Shown here one piece after another: positions 33,201-47,458 of a stretch of DNA of 64,000 nucleotides (position 1 is its first letter; each line of letters opens with the position of its first letter). The notes below the pieces were generated by a model. The model searched no databases. It worked only from the letters and a program-made list of their open reading frames with translations, and was not told the origin of the DNA. The position numbers and the translations under genes were made by a program. Source of the stretch: Anomalospiza imberbis (lineage: Eukaryota > Chordata > Aves > Passeriformes > Viduidae); NCBI RefSeq assembly GCF_031753505.1, contig NW_027099792.1, positions 1 to 64,000 on the forward strand, read 5' to 3'.

Positions 33201-33967
33201 TTATAAATATACTTGTTCAGGATTTTTGTAGAGTTCCATGTAAAAAATGAAGTAGGTAGGGGAGATGGAAAGTAATAATTATAGTTATTAATAAAATGAG
33301 TCTTTTAGTTTTTAATAATGATTTAAGTTATTTAGTGATGTTTTAAGTTTTGAAAATATGATTGGCTTATTTTTTATTTCTGCGTAATTGATTGATTTCT
33401 AAAAACATTTTGTAATGTTTTTGTAAATTGATTTCTTGTGATTTCGTCGATTTGTATACTTTAAAACATGTTTTCTATTTATGATTGTGTGTTAAGAATA
33501 AAAAATTAACAGTTGTTTTATTTGGCAAAGTAGTATGTTTAAAGATGTTTATATTTGGCAGCAATTTATTTAAAGGTACAGATGTGTTATTGTTTCATTT
33601 GGTTAGTTAATAAGTAAGTTTGTTTACTGTGGTTCAAGTGTGAGTTGTAGTTCTTTTAGGTGTTAAAAGAGATGTAGAAACAATAGAATTAGGTTATTAA
33701 AAGGTCATACTGTTTTGATAATGAGAAGTCAATTTGTGTTGGAGTCATTGGGTATTTTTGGTTGGTGGTTGGGTGGTTTTTTTTTTCCCTTTGTTTTTGT
33801 TTTGTTTTATTTTGTTTTTCAGGTTTCTGGAGAACAAGGTGATAAATAAAATGATTTCCTTACTCCATACTCTATGGCTAATAAATTTAGGAGTCAAGAG
33901 AGAAAACAAGAATCGATCCCAGACAGTGCTGTTGAGATGGATATATTATCTATCTACCTGTATATAG
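30298..33967 (+). pseudogene. URB1: URB1-like exon cluster (U3)
   Basis: Blocks at 30298-30557, 31112-31256, 31886-31995, 32587-32731 (E5a) and 33823-33967 (E5b). Both frameshifts are shared with U1. E5b has a private a-to-g change near 33915, converting Gln to Arg in the degenerate tail. Confidence 0.65.
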
Positions 33968-35719
33968 ATATTTGTAGATATATGTATTTTTTTTTTTTAA
34001 TTTTTTTTTCTGTGTAGTGATAATAACGGGATTTTTTTTTGTTAGGATACCTTGCTTTAATGTTTTATATTTTTCATAAAGTGTGATTTAAAGTTATTAG
34101 TTATATTATAATAGTTTATTACATTTATTGGGTAAAGTAACAGTTCCTTGTATTTCATTGGCATCAAGTAATTAATGTTAGTCATTAATTGGTAAGAGTT
34201 TATCGTGAATTATTAAGGTACGAATATTGTTTATTCAGGTATGTATTTTTTAATTGTAGGTATTTCCATGTGTTTATATTGGTTTTTATGTTAATGAGTT
34301 TGGCTTTTTTTGTTATGAATATCTTAGTATTTTATTAGGGTTTTTTTTTTATTCGTTTACATGTTTGGTATGTGGATTATTTGTTAAGTATGTTTTTTTA
34401 TATATATATATAAATATATGTTTTGGAATTTAAGTTATAAATATACTTGTTCAGGATTTTTGTAGAGTTCCATGTAAAAAATGAAGTAGGTAGGGGAGAT
34501 GGAAAGTAATAATTATAGTTATTAATAAAATGAGTCTTTTAGTTTTTAATAATGATTTAAGTTATTTAGTGATGTTTTAAGTTTTGAAAATATGATTGGC
34601 TTATTTTTTATTTCTGCGTAATTGATTGATTTCTAAAAACATTTTGTAATGTTTTTGTAAATTGATTTCTTGTGATTTCGTGGATTTGTATACTTTAAAA
34701 CATGTTTTCTATTTATGATTGTGTGTTAAGAATAAAAACAGTTGTTTTATTTGGCAAAGTAGTATGTTTAAAGATGTTTATATTTGGCAGCAATTTATTT
34801 AAAGGTACAGATGTGTTATTGTTTCATTTGGTTAGTTAATAAGTAAGTTTGTTTACTGTGGTTCAAGTGTGAGTTGTAGTTCTTTTAGGTGTTAAAAGAG
34901 ATGTAGAAACAATAGAATTAGGTTATTAAAAGGTCATACTGTTTTGATAATGAGAAGTCAATTTGTGTTGGAGTCATTGGGTATTTTTGGTTGGTGGTTG
35001 GGTGTTTTTTTTTTTTTGGTTTTTTTTTTTTTTAAATGTATTCCTGTTATGTTTGGTCTTGGTAGGGTTAATTGTTTTAAATGGTAGGTTTGATGTTTTG
35101 AGGTAACTTCTTTGTGGTTTTGTGTGGTTTTGGGGTTGTTTTGTAACTAAATATTAGACAGGTATTTATTTGTAATGATCTCGGTAATTTTACTTTTGGT
35201 GGTTGAACTGTCATTTGGGGTATGAGTGTCTAAATGCTCTTTGAAGAGTCGACGTCACGTGTAAGTTTTTTGGTTTGCGATTTAGTGTTTGTAAAGGATG
35301 AGGTTAGTTGTGAAGAGCTGTACTACCAAGGTGTGTAGAAAATAGGTTTTTAGGATTGGTGGCTGATAAGCAGCGTATTTGGAGGTGTGGTTCTGGTTGG
35401 TGTTACTTGTAGGTTTTGTTTTGGTTGTGGAACTATTTCTTTTGGGGGTTTTGTGTGTTTTAAATAAGGTTTGACACAGTGAGTAGGACTCTGGTCCGAT
35501 TTCTTTTTTGTGGAACCGTAAGTATAAGGTTTTCTTTAGGTTATGCAATTGACGGGACTACCTTCTGGACTACTTACTAAGTCTTGTACTTGACGAGGTT
35601 TTTGTAACTCTGATTTTGCAATCCAAGACGAAAAATGAGAAGACGAAGGAGGTAGAGAGAAGTTGTCTCCTTATAGGACAAAAAGGGTTTAACACAGAAA
35701 CCCTGCATGGTCTAATCTT

Positions 35720-36697
35720 GCGGTGGGGGGTTGGGGGGGGTGGGTTCCGAGCGACGGCCGGGCCGGGCCGGGCCGCCCGCGGGGCTCGGCAGCGGGCGAG
35801 CACCGAGCTGTGCGCGCGAAACGGGAGGCGGCGGCGGCGGGGAGCCGAAGGGAGCCGAGCTGAGCCGAAGGGAGCCGAGCCGAGAGGCTCCGAGTTCAGC
35901 CGAGCCGAGCCGAGCTGCGCCGAAGAGGCGAATCCAGCCGAGTCTAGCGGCTAAAAGCCGAGGCGAGCCGAGGAGCCGAGTTCAGCCGAAGCGAGCCGAG
36001 CTCCGCCGAGCGCGGCATCCCGAGCAGGCCGGGGCGGGCTCGGGCTGCAGCCCGGCGGGCGCTCTGTGAGGCTCCCCCTCTTGTCCCTCTCTCTGCCTCT
36101 CCTTCTTCCTTCTTTCTCCCCGTATTCCTGTTCTCTGTCCGCAGACCCCCCCGGCGCGGCGCCCCTGGGCCCTGGCAGGAGTCCCCGCACGGGGCCGGAG
36201 GCTCTCGGCGGATCCCCCCGTGCCGGCCAAACGCCGCCCGGCACTGCCGGACCCGGGGCTTTCCCGGCATCGCGCCGAGAGCGGCCCCCGCTCTGTGCCG
36301 TGCCGTCCGTGCCGCGTCCCCGCCGTCTCTGCCACTCCCTCTTTCTGCCCCTCGCCTGTGACAGCGAGGCTGGGCAGGAGCTTCAACCCTTCGGGGGGCT
36401 TTCTTGTTGCGGCAGAGTCCCTTTCGGGGGGGATGGACACGTGGAGAGGGATTGAAGGAAGTGCTGGGCTGCTCTGCAGGGCAGTTGGACTCGTTCTGTG
36501 CCTTCTTTGGGGGCCGGGAAAAGGGGGCGAAGACGCGGGGCTCTGATGTCCTTTGGGGCGCCCCAAGGTCCCTCGGAGAGGGAGGCACACTGCGGTGGAG
36601 GAGCAGGTGGGTGGCGAACGAGGGGGGGTCACGCTGGGTGCCGTCCCCCAGAGGGACCCAAAGCTGCCCCAAAATGCACGGGGAGGCGTGTGTGTAG
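35720..36697 (+). promoter_or_regulatory. CpG island 1 (U4)
   Basis: Three GGGCC copies, as in U1, but the 8-G run as in U2 and U3. A 28-base poly-A tract begins at 37132. Confidence 0.8.
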
Positions 36698-37132
36698 AAT
36701 ACTAAATCCCGTCAAGTGTTTCGTTTTTGTAGCTATTGGTAAGAATAGGAATTTGTCTCTGAATTCATTTGGAAAGAAACCCCGAGCAGCCCCAGGTGTG
36801 AGCTGTGAGGATGAGGAGGGGCCGGCTCCTGCCGGGGGCTCTTTTAAGGGGGTTTGCCTCAGCTCACTTTGGCATGGAGCTGCCGGAGAAGAGGAGCTTT
36901 TGGGGGGCTCCCGGGGCTGTCCTTGGAAGGACGGTGAGAGCTTGAGACAGCAGAGTCTGGGGGATCACTTGGATACCTGGAGCATTGCTCCAAGGAGGTG
37001 CCGAGGGACAAACCTTTGTGCCGGGAAGAAGCAGCAGCCAAACAGGTGAGCCCATGTGTATTTGTAGCGGGGACATTTCTCCTTTCCCTTTTAAATTTCA
37101 TCTTGCCAATCCCTCCACGGTGCTCCCAGGGA

Positions 37133-37163
<31 letters not shown>

Positions 37164-38187
37164 TTTGAGGACAAAAGCAATTCAAATTGAAGGTAGCGAC
37201 TTCTTTTCCATTATTGACCCTGTCTGAACAGGTGGGCAATCCCTCTTCGTTTGTGGTTTTGAGGGTATTGGCTGAAGGCAAACCTGCCTTTTCCAGGGTG
37301 TTAGGGGTATCCCAGGGGTGGCAGGGAACCCCTGGGTTCTATTTTAAATGGAAGGGGGAAAATATTGTTGTCGTTTGATGGGTTCGATTTGAGGCTAACC
37401 CCCCCCTCCATTTTCATCACCCTTAGGTTTAAATGGAGGGGGCAGCCCCGTTGTCCCTCCTTTTAAAGGGTTTGGCTTGAGGTAAAATCCCCCTTTCCCA
37501 TCATTTGTCTCGCCGGCCGGGGGTCTATGTAGAAATCACGAACGGGGCGGGACTGCTGAGGAAGGCGTCTCGAGCTGTTTAATTTTCTCGCATCACTCTC
37601 ATGACATGCTTATGACAGTGGGAAGATGCCAGCAGCTCACATCCCCGCCAGCAGACCAAGAACCTAATGTTAGAATTTACTGGAAAGTTTTTGGACCGGT
37701 CACACGAAGCACAAGCATATTGACAGTAGTTCTGTCTAACCCCTGTAAGCACACGTACCTTTGCTTTTTAAAACAATGCTCGCTTATTTCGAGTGCAATA
37801 CCTGCTTGTAAGCCTTAAAACACAATGCACGGGGCTCCATTCTCAAGCTTAGAACTTCCTAGTGTCTCGCTAGATGTACTTTTCTGTAGCTTAGGGAGTT
37901 GTTCTAGAGGGGCGTTAATACACAGACCATTGCTCTAGTTGTAGTTATCTTCTACTTCTTGTATAATTTGTCTGCTGACAAATCTGATGTCTAGTGCTTA
38001 GCTCTACCCGCAGTTGTGCTGTTTGTGAGGCCTGCCTTTTTTTTGCAGCTTTCCCCAAACCCTCTGATTTTAAAGATTCCCACAATTTGAGGGATTTCAT
38101 TTGAGGAAAGCCCCTTCTTTTCTGCCCTTCTAGGGGACGAAATGGAAGGGGAGAACACATTTATTTGCCCTCGATGAAGTGAGGCGA

Positions 38188-38693
38188 GCACCTGAGTGTG
38201 GCGTCGGTTTCGGGGGTTGAACTGAAGGAAGCTGCAGCTCTCGCAGCGTTTGAAGGGTTGAAATCGGGGTGTGCCGCTGCCTTGGAGGGCGCTTCTTCTG
38301 CCCCTGGGCCGGCACCAAAGGTTCTGTGGCGGGCGCTGCTGGCATGGCCCGGGGAGCTGCTGAGGGGGAAGGGGAGTTTGGCGCGGCCGGGCTGCCGCGG
38401 GACCGCCAGAGCCGCGCCGCTGCGAGGCGTGCGGAGCCGAGGGGAGCTTTGCCGGGCCGGCGGGCGGGAGAGGCGGCGCGGCGCTGCGCCGGTGCCGGCC
38501 GGTGCCGGCCGCTCCGTCCGCTCCGGGCGCGGGGCTCGGGCGCCGCCGGGGCGCCCCGGGCCCGGTGCCGGCCCCGCCGGGCAGAGGGGGCAGCGGGCGG
38601 GGGTCTCCCGGCGCGGCGCCGCCTCTGCCCGCCGGAGGAGCCGCTTTCGTGCCGGGAGCGCGGCTTTCAATGTTCCCAAGTTCCTTGATGGGG
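38188..38693 (+). promoter_or_regulatory. CpG island 2 (U4)
   Basis: Unchanged by eye from U1 and U3; followed by six ttgg copies. Confidence 0.75.
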
Positions 38694-38807
38694 CGGTTTT
38701 GAGGTGGTTTTTAGGAATTGATTGTATCGTTTCGTTTGGTTCGTAGTAGGTGTATGCTAATGGACACGGTGTACTTCTCGAATGTCATGGTTCTTGGTTC
38801 AGGTGCT

Positions 38808-41210
38808 GATGACAAGGGGTTTTTTCGATTGAGCTTTGTTGTTGGATTTTTTTTTTTTTTTTTTGTGGGATTTTGGTTGGGGTTTTTTTTGGTTGGTTGG
38901 TTGGTTGGTTGGATAAAAATTATAATTTAAAATTATATTTTTTAAGGTTTACAGTGGTTTTTATGGGTCGTAGCATGAAGTAGAGGGTAGGTTTTTAATT
39001 CGGTTGTGGTGACTTTTTTTGCCGTAGAGTCTGTAGTGTTTGTTTTGGTGGGTTTGAGGTAGTGTCCTGTAGTTCATTAGTGAGGTTTTTATAATATTGA
39101 TGATTGCATTATTGTTTAGTGTATTATAGAGGTTTTATTCATTTGGTTTTTTGATTGTCGTGTATGTTTTATTGTTGCAGAGAATTTGGGAGATATTGTT
39201 TATGGTTACACTTATCTTTTGGCTTCGTGTTTATTTCTAGGTAGTATTTTGGTTTTGATGGTTTGAGGCGTTATGGGTTTATTGAGTTAGGAATACTTTT
39301 GCTGTTGTTAATTTAAGTTGTTGGGTTTTTGGTTTTTTTTTGTTTTTTTGTAGTTTGATCTATTTGGTTGCAGTTTTTTATTCGTTTTATTTTTGGGAAC
39401 ATGGGTATTTATATGCTAGATTTTTTTAAGGCAGTTATTTTATTTGGGTGGTGATTTGTTTGTTTCTCTGTGGTTTAGATTTTTTTATATCGGTAATGAG
39501 TTTGGTGGGTTTTTTTAGTTAATTTTATAGAGTATTGGGTTCTCTTTATGAGTTAGCGTAGAGGTAGAGTTTTGGTTCTATTTTTGGGTTTTAGTAACGT
39601 TCAGGGTCTGCTGTAGGGTTTGGAGTTTAGTATGTTAGTTGGGTTTGGTTTTGTTTTTTTTTTTTTTTTTTCTTCTTTTTGGTGGTCTTTGTGATTTGCT
39701 GTGTGGGTTTCTATAGGGCTTGACAAATTTTTGTTTCATTCGTGTGATGTGATAAGAATTGTTAGCGAAAAGAGTGTAGTGTGGGGTTTTTTTGCTGGTA
39801 GTTGGTTGGCCGGTGGAGCCGTTCTAGCATTTTTGGACGGCATTGGTGGGAATTGGATGCTGTTTGTATTGGCATTTTAGTTTCAGGAATTGGATTTTAA
39901 ATGCAAAATTATAACTATAATGAAAGAAAACAAATCCAGAAATATAAAAATGGGAATATAAAATTCCAGTTTTAAATACAAAGAGAATACATATCAAGAG
40001 AACATGTAACATAAATAATCTCTTACCACAAGATGTTATAATGTTTGATAGAGAGTGTTTTATATGTTTGTGTAAATACATGTAAACATAGATGATAGCT
40101 ATAAACTAAATCCATATAAAATATCAACATAAAATGTATCATTAATATGTGTAGATATATAGAAATATAAAGTACAAAAAAACCCCAAAATCATAGAAAT
40201 CAATACAATACATATAATACTGTGTATGTCTCATAATAACACAGTATAATCCAAATATATTTTATGTCTAAATACAAAATATTTTGTATTTATTGTATAT
40301 ATAAAATTTATTGTAATACAATATACACGCTCTTATAAACGTAAATATCAAAACCATAAATACTGAAATATTCAAATATAGTTTAAAATAAATTTGTTTC
40401 ATTTAATTTGGTAGTAGGCAGGGTTTTTATTACAAAAATTATAAAATAAAGCTAGAAGTCTATGTATAGAAATACATCATACATACGTTAAGATCTATAT
40501 AAAAATTAAAAAGTAAGTAAATATATGTATGGGCGTATATATGACGTAAAATAGAAATAATAATTTATCTATCTTGTTGCATTATTATATAGATTACATC
40601 TTTTTAATATAATATGTCAATATACACTCTAAATGCAAATGTGAATAAAATTATGAAAATATGTAAATATTTAAAGATCGTTTGAAGAAAGGGCTTTTTT
40701 AAGGTTTCGTTTGCTTAAAGGCAGGAATTTTCTTGAAAAGAAAAAGATGTATATACATTTTATTTTGATATAATTCTAAATACAGATAATATATAATCGA
40801 TGTATAAAGATATCTGTAAAATATAATATAGAAATAAAAATAAGTAATAGGAAGAAATAGAATATAAGTAACACCATACATCACTCTACATTTAAAATGT
40901 AAATTTGAATATAAGTGCGAAAAATATAAATTTTAAAAAATTCAACACGGTTTAAAAGAAAGGATTTTTTTTTTTTTTTACTTGGGTAGAGGAAGGGTTT
41001 TATTATAAACAGTATAAACCTTTTAGAAATATCAATCTGCATGTAGAAATATATCATCAATATATTGAGATATGTGTAAAAATATAAAATATAATAAAAT
41101 ATAAGTAATAGGAATAAATGTTATGATTATGCATCCATATACACTCTAAATCAAAATGTGGATATAAACATGAAAAGTATAAAAATAAAATAGATTGAAA
41201 TATAGTTTAC
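38808..41210 (+). other. G+T-skewed and A-rich segments (U4); no gene
   Basis: The C-poor stretch runs to about 39880, then A-rich degenerate repeats. The private single-base deletion near 39722 lies here. Confidence 0.7.
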
Positions 41211-41377
41211 AAGAGAAGTTTTTTTTTTTTTTTAATTTGGGTTCTTATTGGGTTAAAGGCAGGGGGTTTTTGTTGGTGTTTTGTTTTTTTTTTTTGTTTT
41301 TGGTTTTTTTTTTTTGTTTTTTTTTTTTTTTTTGTTTTGTTTTGTTTTTTTTTTTTTTTTTGTTTTTGGTTTTTTTT

Positions 41378-41936
41378 CCCGTGCGGCCCCAAGGCGAGAG
41401 GCAGCCCCCGGCTGAGGCGGGCGGCAGTGCCGCCTCCTTGTGGCCAGAGCGCGGTACTGCAGCCCCCCGCGGAGGCGCTGCAGCGGCCGCCATCTTGGGA
41501 GTGGCTCGGCCGGAGTGTCGCGGACTCACTTGACCTTCTCATGATGGCGGCAAAAAGGGCGGGAAAATCGAGGACCCCACCGTTAGTCTACAGTGCTGCC
41601 TGCACAAAAACCCCGACGCCGCGGCGCCCCGGCGGGATTTTCCGCGGCGATTCCAGGGCCGTGCACGAGGGCTGTGGGGTCAGCAGCAGCGCCGGCGTGC
41701 GGATTTTTCGGCGGGGGCCGACAGGCATCGGCAAAAACGCCTCTCTCCGCCGACGGCCCCTCGCTGCCGCCATCTTGGGAGCGCCATGTCGCGGACTCGC
41801 TTGACCTTCCCAACTGGGCGGCAAAAACGGCGGGAAAAACCAGGATCCCGCTCTGCCTCCTGCTCCCCACCCTGACGCCGGCGCCGCCCGCGCGGGATTT
41901 TTTACGGTGTTGCCCGTGCCGTGGCCAGATGAGCTG
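41378..41936 (+). promoter_or_regulatory. CpG island 3 promoter/first exon (U4)
   Basis: Same motif order as U1; donor at 41937. No substitution was noticed in the YY1-like or E2F-like cores. Confidence 0.6.
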
Positions 41937-42041
41937 GTGAGTAGCGAATCAATCCCTGCCTCCTCGTGAGCAAGTTGCTGGAAGGAGTCATCGGCGCAGG
42001 GACGGCTTTTAGCCGGCTTCCGTTCCGTTTCTTTCTCGCAG

Positions 42042-45000
42042 GTTTCTGGGTGTTTTGATCCGGACGGCACCCCCAGGCTTGCTCTCCCAGCTGGGAGCCC
42101 TGCACGCTCGCTGCGGCTTCCACAAATTGTCGCCCGTGCTTGTGGATTGGGAGCACTGTCCTCCTCCACGGTGCCAGCTTTTTCTCTTTACAGAGGAGCA
42201 CATGTACATGAAGGTGAAGAGATTCCTTCTGTCACACCAGTATTTGGACCTGAGCCGGAATACCGGCTTTCCTCCAGCTTTTCTCCAGTTTTGGTTTTGA
42301 GGTAAGAGTCCCATTTTAGGCAATCCAGGAATTCTTCAGAAACGTGTTAAAAGCAGCCGTACAAATACAAGGAAACCTCATTCTCCCACAGGCAGTTAAT
42401 TAGAAGCACCTTTCTTATGTTTCGTATTGCAATTAAAAATGTCAATTCTCTGGGGTTTTTGTTGCTTTCTCCGTACTAAGGCGCAATGAGCTGTGCTGTG
42501 TATGCTCTGTGAGCACAAGCAAAGACTGTTCTGCCCCGGCTAGCTGCAATTCCTCTTTGAGTTCAGATTAGTAACTTTGAGTTCAGATTAGTAACTTTGA
42601 GTTCAACGGAAGTGTTTTAGAAACAGCAACTTCTAAAACTCCATTTCCACTGCATGTTTGGGCTGCAGACTGACTGTTCCCACGGGACGTCAGCGATTAA
42701 ATTTGATAGGAATGGAAATGCAGAAGTCCAGAACCAGCTCGGGGAAGCCCTGAGCTGGCAGTCAGAGGGAAGCGGGGTTTTGTTGCTCTTAGGGGCTGGT
42801 ATTCTTTGGAAATGTCTGAATGTCTGACGGTGGTATTTTTCTTTGTGGCTTCCAGCACAAAGCAGAGCGTGAGTGGATGCTCAGGTTTCCTGGGGAGGGG
42901 CTGTGTGGCAAACACTGCTATGAGCTTCACGTCTACCAGAGGATTTTCCGGGTGATTCTTTTCCCTTTTCAGCAGTCCTTTGTGTGACGAGGGCTCCCAG
43001 GTAAGAGTTCAAAAAGAGCAGTTCCCAACTACCCCCAAACCACAACAAGCTTGTGGGGCTTCAAGATCTCAAGTACCACAGAGAAAGGAACAGCCGATTC
43101 TGCCTTGGTCCTCTTGAAAATCTGTTCCTTGCCGGTTAGGTGTATGTGGGGAGGGGGAAAGAGTTGCTTGTGTCTAAACCAGTCCCATCCTTATGCCCTG
43201 AAACTGGAACAGCTTCCTGCCATCAAGGAGCCTCACGTGGGTGCCGTGGTTTTGCTCCTGCAGTCGGGGCCTTTTCTTTTTGGGGTCTCTATTCCCCGGC
43301 CAGCACATTTGTTACCTGAACGGTGCTTCAGCAGGAGGGAAACTCACGGGCCAGGAGCTCTCAGGTTTGGGAGCACCCACCCTGGGTATTTCAAGTACCA
43401 AAACCTTGGGCAAAGGAGAAAATTGTCTTGCTACTTGAATACTTCTTGTCAGCGCAGCACCTGTGGTGTGAAGCTTTGAAGGGAGAATGTCTTTCCTTCT
43501 CTGGACTTGCTGAGAGCAAGTGGTGTTCGTTTTACCTGGGGCGTTGATCAGATACCAGCCAAATTGCTCATTTTAAGTTAGAGAATTAGGTCTTGGCTGT
43601 AAAAGAACACGCTGCATTTTCTGTTTCAGAGTCGCATTCTGGAGATATTACAGAGTGCTGCCCGTGTCACCAGAGCTGCCTATGAGCTGCTAGAGGATTG
43701 CAGCCTCCTCGCCTGGGTCCCGCACAGCTTAGAGAAAAGGTAACCGGAGGAGGACAGGAGAAATGGGAACAATTTCCCGTCCCCGGTGGAAGAATGACGT
43801 GGCTGAGGATGAAAGCAAGGGTGACAGGCAGGGAGGCGGGGGCACCAAGGGCTGCACTGGCAGAACTTGCTGAACGCTGAGGTGTCCCTTGTGGTTTTGA
43901 AAACAGAATCAAGACGCTTTCAGGTTGTGGTAGGAGGAGGGGATGATGGGGCTGGGGGGGGGAAGCTTTGTGACTTGGAAACCACTTCCTTAAAAAGCAA
44001 AGTGACACCTTGTGCTGGTGTCTTTACCTTTTAAATTTCAAGCACCCTCAGTTCCCATCCTGTCACAGGACCTGCTGCACAGGAAGTGGCACAGTAATGG
44101 ATTTGAGCTGTCTAGAACATTCTTTCTCCTCCCCTCGCCTCTCTCCCTCACAAAAATAATCTCTTCTGCCACGCCAAGTTCAGGCAAGTGCACCAAAAGT
44201 GCACTAGAATATGGTCCCCTGTAGGAGATGGACCAGCTGCTGGTGAGGATCTGCCTTTCAAATGTGGTTTTCTTTTTTTTTTTTTTCTTTTTTTTCCCTT
44301 TGTTTTTGTTTTATTTGGTTTTTCAGGTTTCTGGAGAATAAGGTGATAAATAAAATGATTTCCTTACTCCATACTCTATGGCTAATAAATTTAGGAGACA
44401 AGAGAGAAAACAAGAATCAATCCCAGACAGTGCTGTTGAGATGGATATATTATCTATCTACCTGTATATAGATATTTGTAGATATATATTTTTTTTAATT
44501 TTTTAATTTTTTTTTCTGTGTAGTGATAATAACGGGATTTTTTTTTGTTAGGATACCTTGCTTTAATGTTTTATATTTTTCTTAAAGTGGTATTTAAAGT
44601 TATTAGTTATATTATAATAGTTTATTACATTTATTGGGTAAAGTAACAGTTCCTTGTATTTTATTGGTATCAAGTAATTAATGTTAGTCATTAATTGGTA
44701 AGAGTTTATAGTGAATTATTAAGGTACGAATATTGTTTATTCAGGTATGTATTTTTTAATTGTAGGTATTTCCATGTGTTTATATTGGTTTTTATGTTAA
44801 TGAGTTTGGCTTTTTTTGTTATGAATATCTTAGTATTTTATTAGGGGTTTTTTTTTATTCGTTTAGATGTTTGGTATGTGGATTATTTGTTAAGTATGTT
44901 TTTTTATATATATATATAAATATATGTTTTGGAATTTAAGTTATAAATATACTTGTTCAGGATTTTTGTAGAGTTCCATGTAAAAAATGAAGTAGGTAGG

Positions 45001-45707
45001 GGAGATGGAAAGTAATAATTATAGTTATTAATAAAATGAGTCTTTTAGTTTTTAATAATGATTTAAGTTATTTAGTGATGTTTTAAGTTTTGAAAATATG
45101 ATGGGCTTATTTTTTATTTCTGCGTAATTGATTGATTTCTAAAAACATTTTGTAATGTTTTTGTAAATTGATTTCTTGTGATTTCGTCGATTTGTATACT
45201 TTAAAACATGTTTTCTATTTATGATTGTGTGTTAAGAATAAAAAATTAACAGTTGTTTTATTTGGCAAAGTAGTATGTTTAAAGATGTTTATATTTGGCA
45301 GCAATTTATTTAAAGGTACAGATGTGTTATTGTTTCATTTGGTTAGTTAATAAGTAAGTTTGTTTACTGTGGTTCAAGTGTGAGTTGTAGTTCTTTTAGG
45401 TGTTAAAAGAGATGTAGAAACAATAGAATTAGGTTATTAAAAGGTCATACTGTTTTGATAATGAGAAGTCAATTTGTGTTGGAGTCATTGGGTATTTTTG
45501 GTTGGTGGTTGGGTGGTTTTTTTTTTCCCTTTGTTTTTGTTTTGTTTTATTTTGTTTTTCAGGTTTCTGGAGAACAAGGTGATAAATAAAATGATTTCCT
45601 TACTCCATACTCTATGGCTAATAAATTTAGGAGTCAAGAGAGAAAACAAGAATCAATCCCAGACAGTGCTGTTGAGATGGATATATTATCTATCTACCTG
45701 TATATAG
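42042..45707 (+). pseudogene. URB1: URB1-like exon cluster (U4)
   Basis: Blocks at 42042-42301, 42856-43000, 43630-43739, 44327-44471 (E5a) and 45563-45707 (E5b). E5a has aat for aac at its fourth full codon (synonymous) and a shorter pyrimidine tract. The two frameshifts are shared with the other units. Confidence 0.65.
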
Positions 45708-47458
45708 ATATTTGTAGATATATGTATTTTTTTTTTTAATTTTTTTTTCTGTGTAGTGATAATAACGGGATTTTTTTTTGTTAGGATACCTTGCTTTAAT
45801 GTTTTATATTTTTCATAAAGTGTGATTTAAAGTTATTAGTTATATTATAATAGTTTATTACATTTATTGGGTAAAGTAACAGTTCCTTGTATTTCATTGG
45901 CATCAAGTAATTAATGTTAGTCATTAATTGGTAAGAGTTTATAGTGAATTATTAAGGTACGAATATTGTTTATTCAGGTATGTATTTTTTAATTGTAGGT
46001 ATTTCCATGTGTTTATATTGGTTTTTATGTTAATGAGTTTGGCTTTTTTTGTTATGAATATCTTAGTATTTTATTAGGGTTTTTTTTTTATTCGTTTACA
46101 TGTTTGGTATGTGGATTATTTGTTAAGTATGTTTTTTTATATATATATATAAATATATGTTTTGGAATTTAAGTTATAAATATACTTGTTCAGGATTTTT
46201 GTAGAGTTCCATGTAAAAAATGAAGTAGGTAGGGGAGATGGAAAGTAATAATTATAGTTATTAATAAAATGAGTCTTTTAGTTTTTAATAATGATTTAAG
46301 TTATTTAGTGATGTTTTAAGTTTTGAAAATATGATTGGCTTATTTTTTATTTCTGCGTAATTGATTGATTTCTAAAAACATTTTGTAATGTTTTTGTAAA
46401 TTGATTTCTTGTGATTTCGTGGATTTGTATACTTTAAAACATGTTTTCTATTTATGATTGTGTGTTAAGAATAAAAACAGTTGTTTTATTTGGCAAAGTA
46501 GTATGTTTAAAGATGTTTATATTTGGCAGCAATTTATTTAAAGGTACAGATGTGTTATTGTTTCATTTGGTTAGTTAATAAGTAAGTTTGTTTACTGTGG
46601 TTCAAGTGTGAGTTGTAGTTCTTTTAGGTGTTAAAAGAGATGTAGAAACAATAGAATTAGGTTATTAAAAGGTCATACTGTTTTGATAATGAGAAGTCAA
46701 TTTGTGTTGGAGTCATTGGGTATTTTTGGTTGGTGGTTGGGTGTTTTTTTTTTTTTGGTTTTTTTTTTTTTTAAATGTATTCCTGTTATGTTTGGTCTTG
46801 GTAGGGTTAATTGTTTTAAATGGTAGGTTTGATGTTTTGAGGTAACTTCTTTGTGGTTTTGTGTGGTTTTGGGGTTGTTTTGTAACTAAATATTAGACAG
46901 GTATTTATTTGTAATGATCTCGGTAATTTTACTTTTGGTGGTTGAACTGTCATTTGGGGTATGAGTGTCTAAATGCTCTTTGAAGAGTCGACGTCACGTG
47001 TAAGTTTTTTGGTTTGCGATTTAGTGTTTGTAAAGGATGAGGTTAGTTGTGAAGAGCTGTACTACCAAGGTGTGTAGAAAATAGGTTTTTAGGATTGGTG
47101 GCTGATAAGCAGCGTATTTGGAGGTGTGGTTCTGGTTGGTGTTACTTGTAGGTTTTGTTTTGGTTGTGGAACTATTTCTTTTGGGGGTTTTGTGTGTTTT
47201 AAATAAGGTTTGACACAGTGAGTAGGACTCTGGTCCGATTTCTTTTTTGTGGAACCGTAAGTATAAGGTTTTCTTTAGGTTATGCAATTGACGGGACTAC
47301 CTTCTGGACTACTTACTAAGTCTTGTACTTGACGAGGTTTTTGTAACTCTGATTTTGCAATCCAAGACGAAAAATGAGAAGACGAAGGAGGTAGAGAGAA
47401 GTTGTCTCCTTATAGGACAAAAAGGGTTTAACACAGAAACCCTGCATGGTCTAATCTT

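Larger units (their letters stand above)
23866..35615 (+). repeat. Macrosatellite unit U3 (11750 bp)
   Basis: Complete unit with both subrepeats. It shares the four-copy GGGCC run with U2, but shares the G-interrupted poly-T tract and the ttccgtttctttctcgcag version of the first acceptor (near 30282) with U4 and U5. It therefore looks like a mosaic of the two subtypes. Confidence 0.97.
35616..47354 (+). repeat. Macrosatellite unit U4 (11739 bp)
   Basis: Complete unit, closest to U5. Shared with U5 only: a shortened T-rich tract before E5a (one tgttt fewer), gaataagg in E5a, and the same pattern of G interruptions in the poly-T tract near 41282-41370. Private to U4: one A missing at gggcttgacaaatt near 39722. 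Confidence 0.97.
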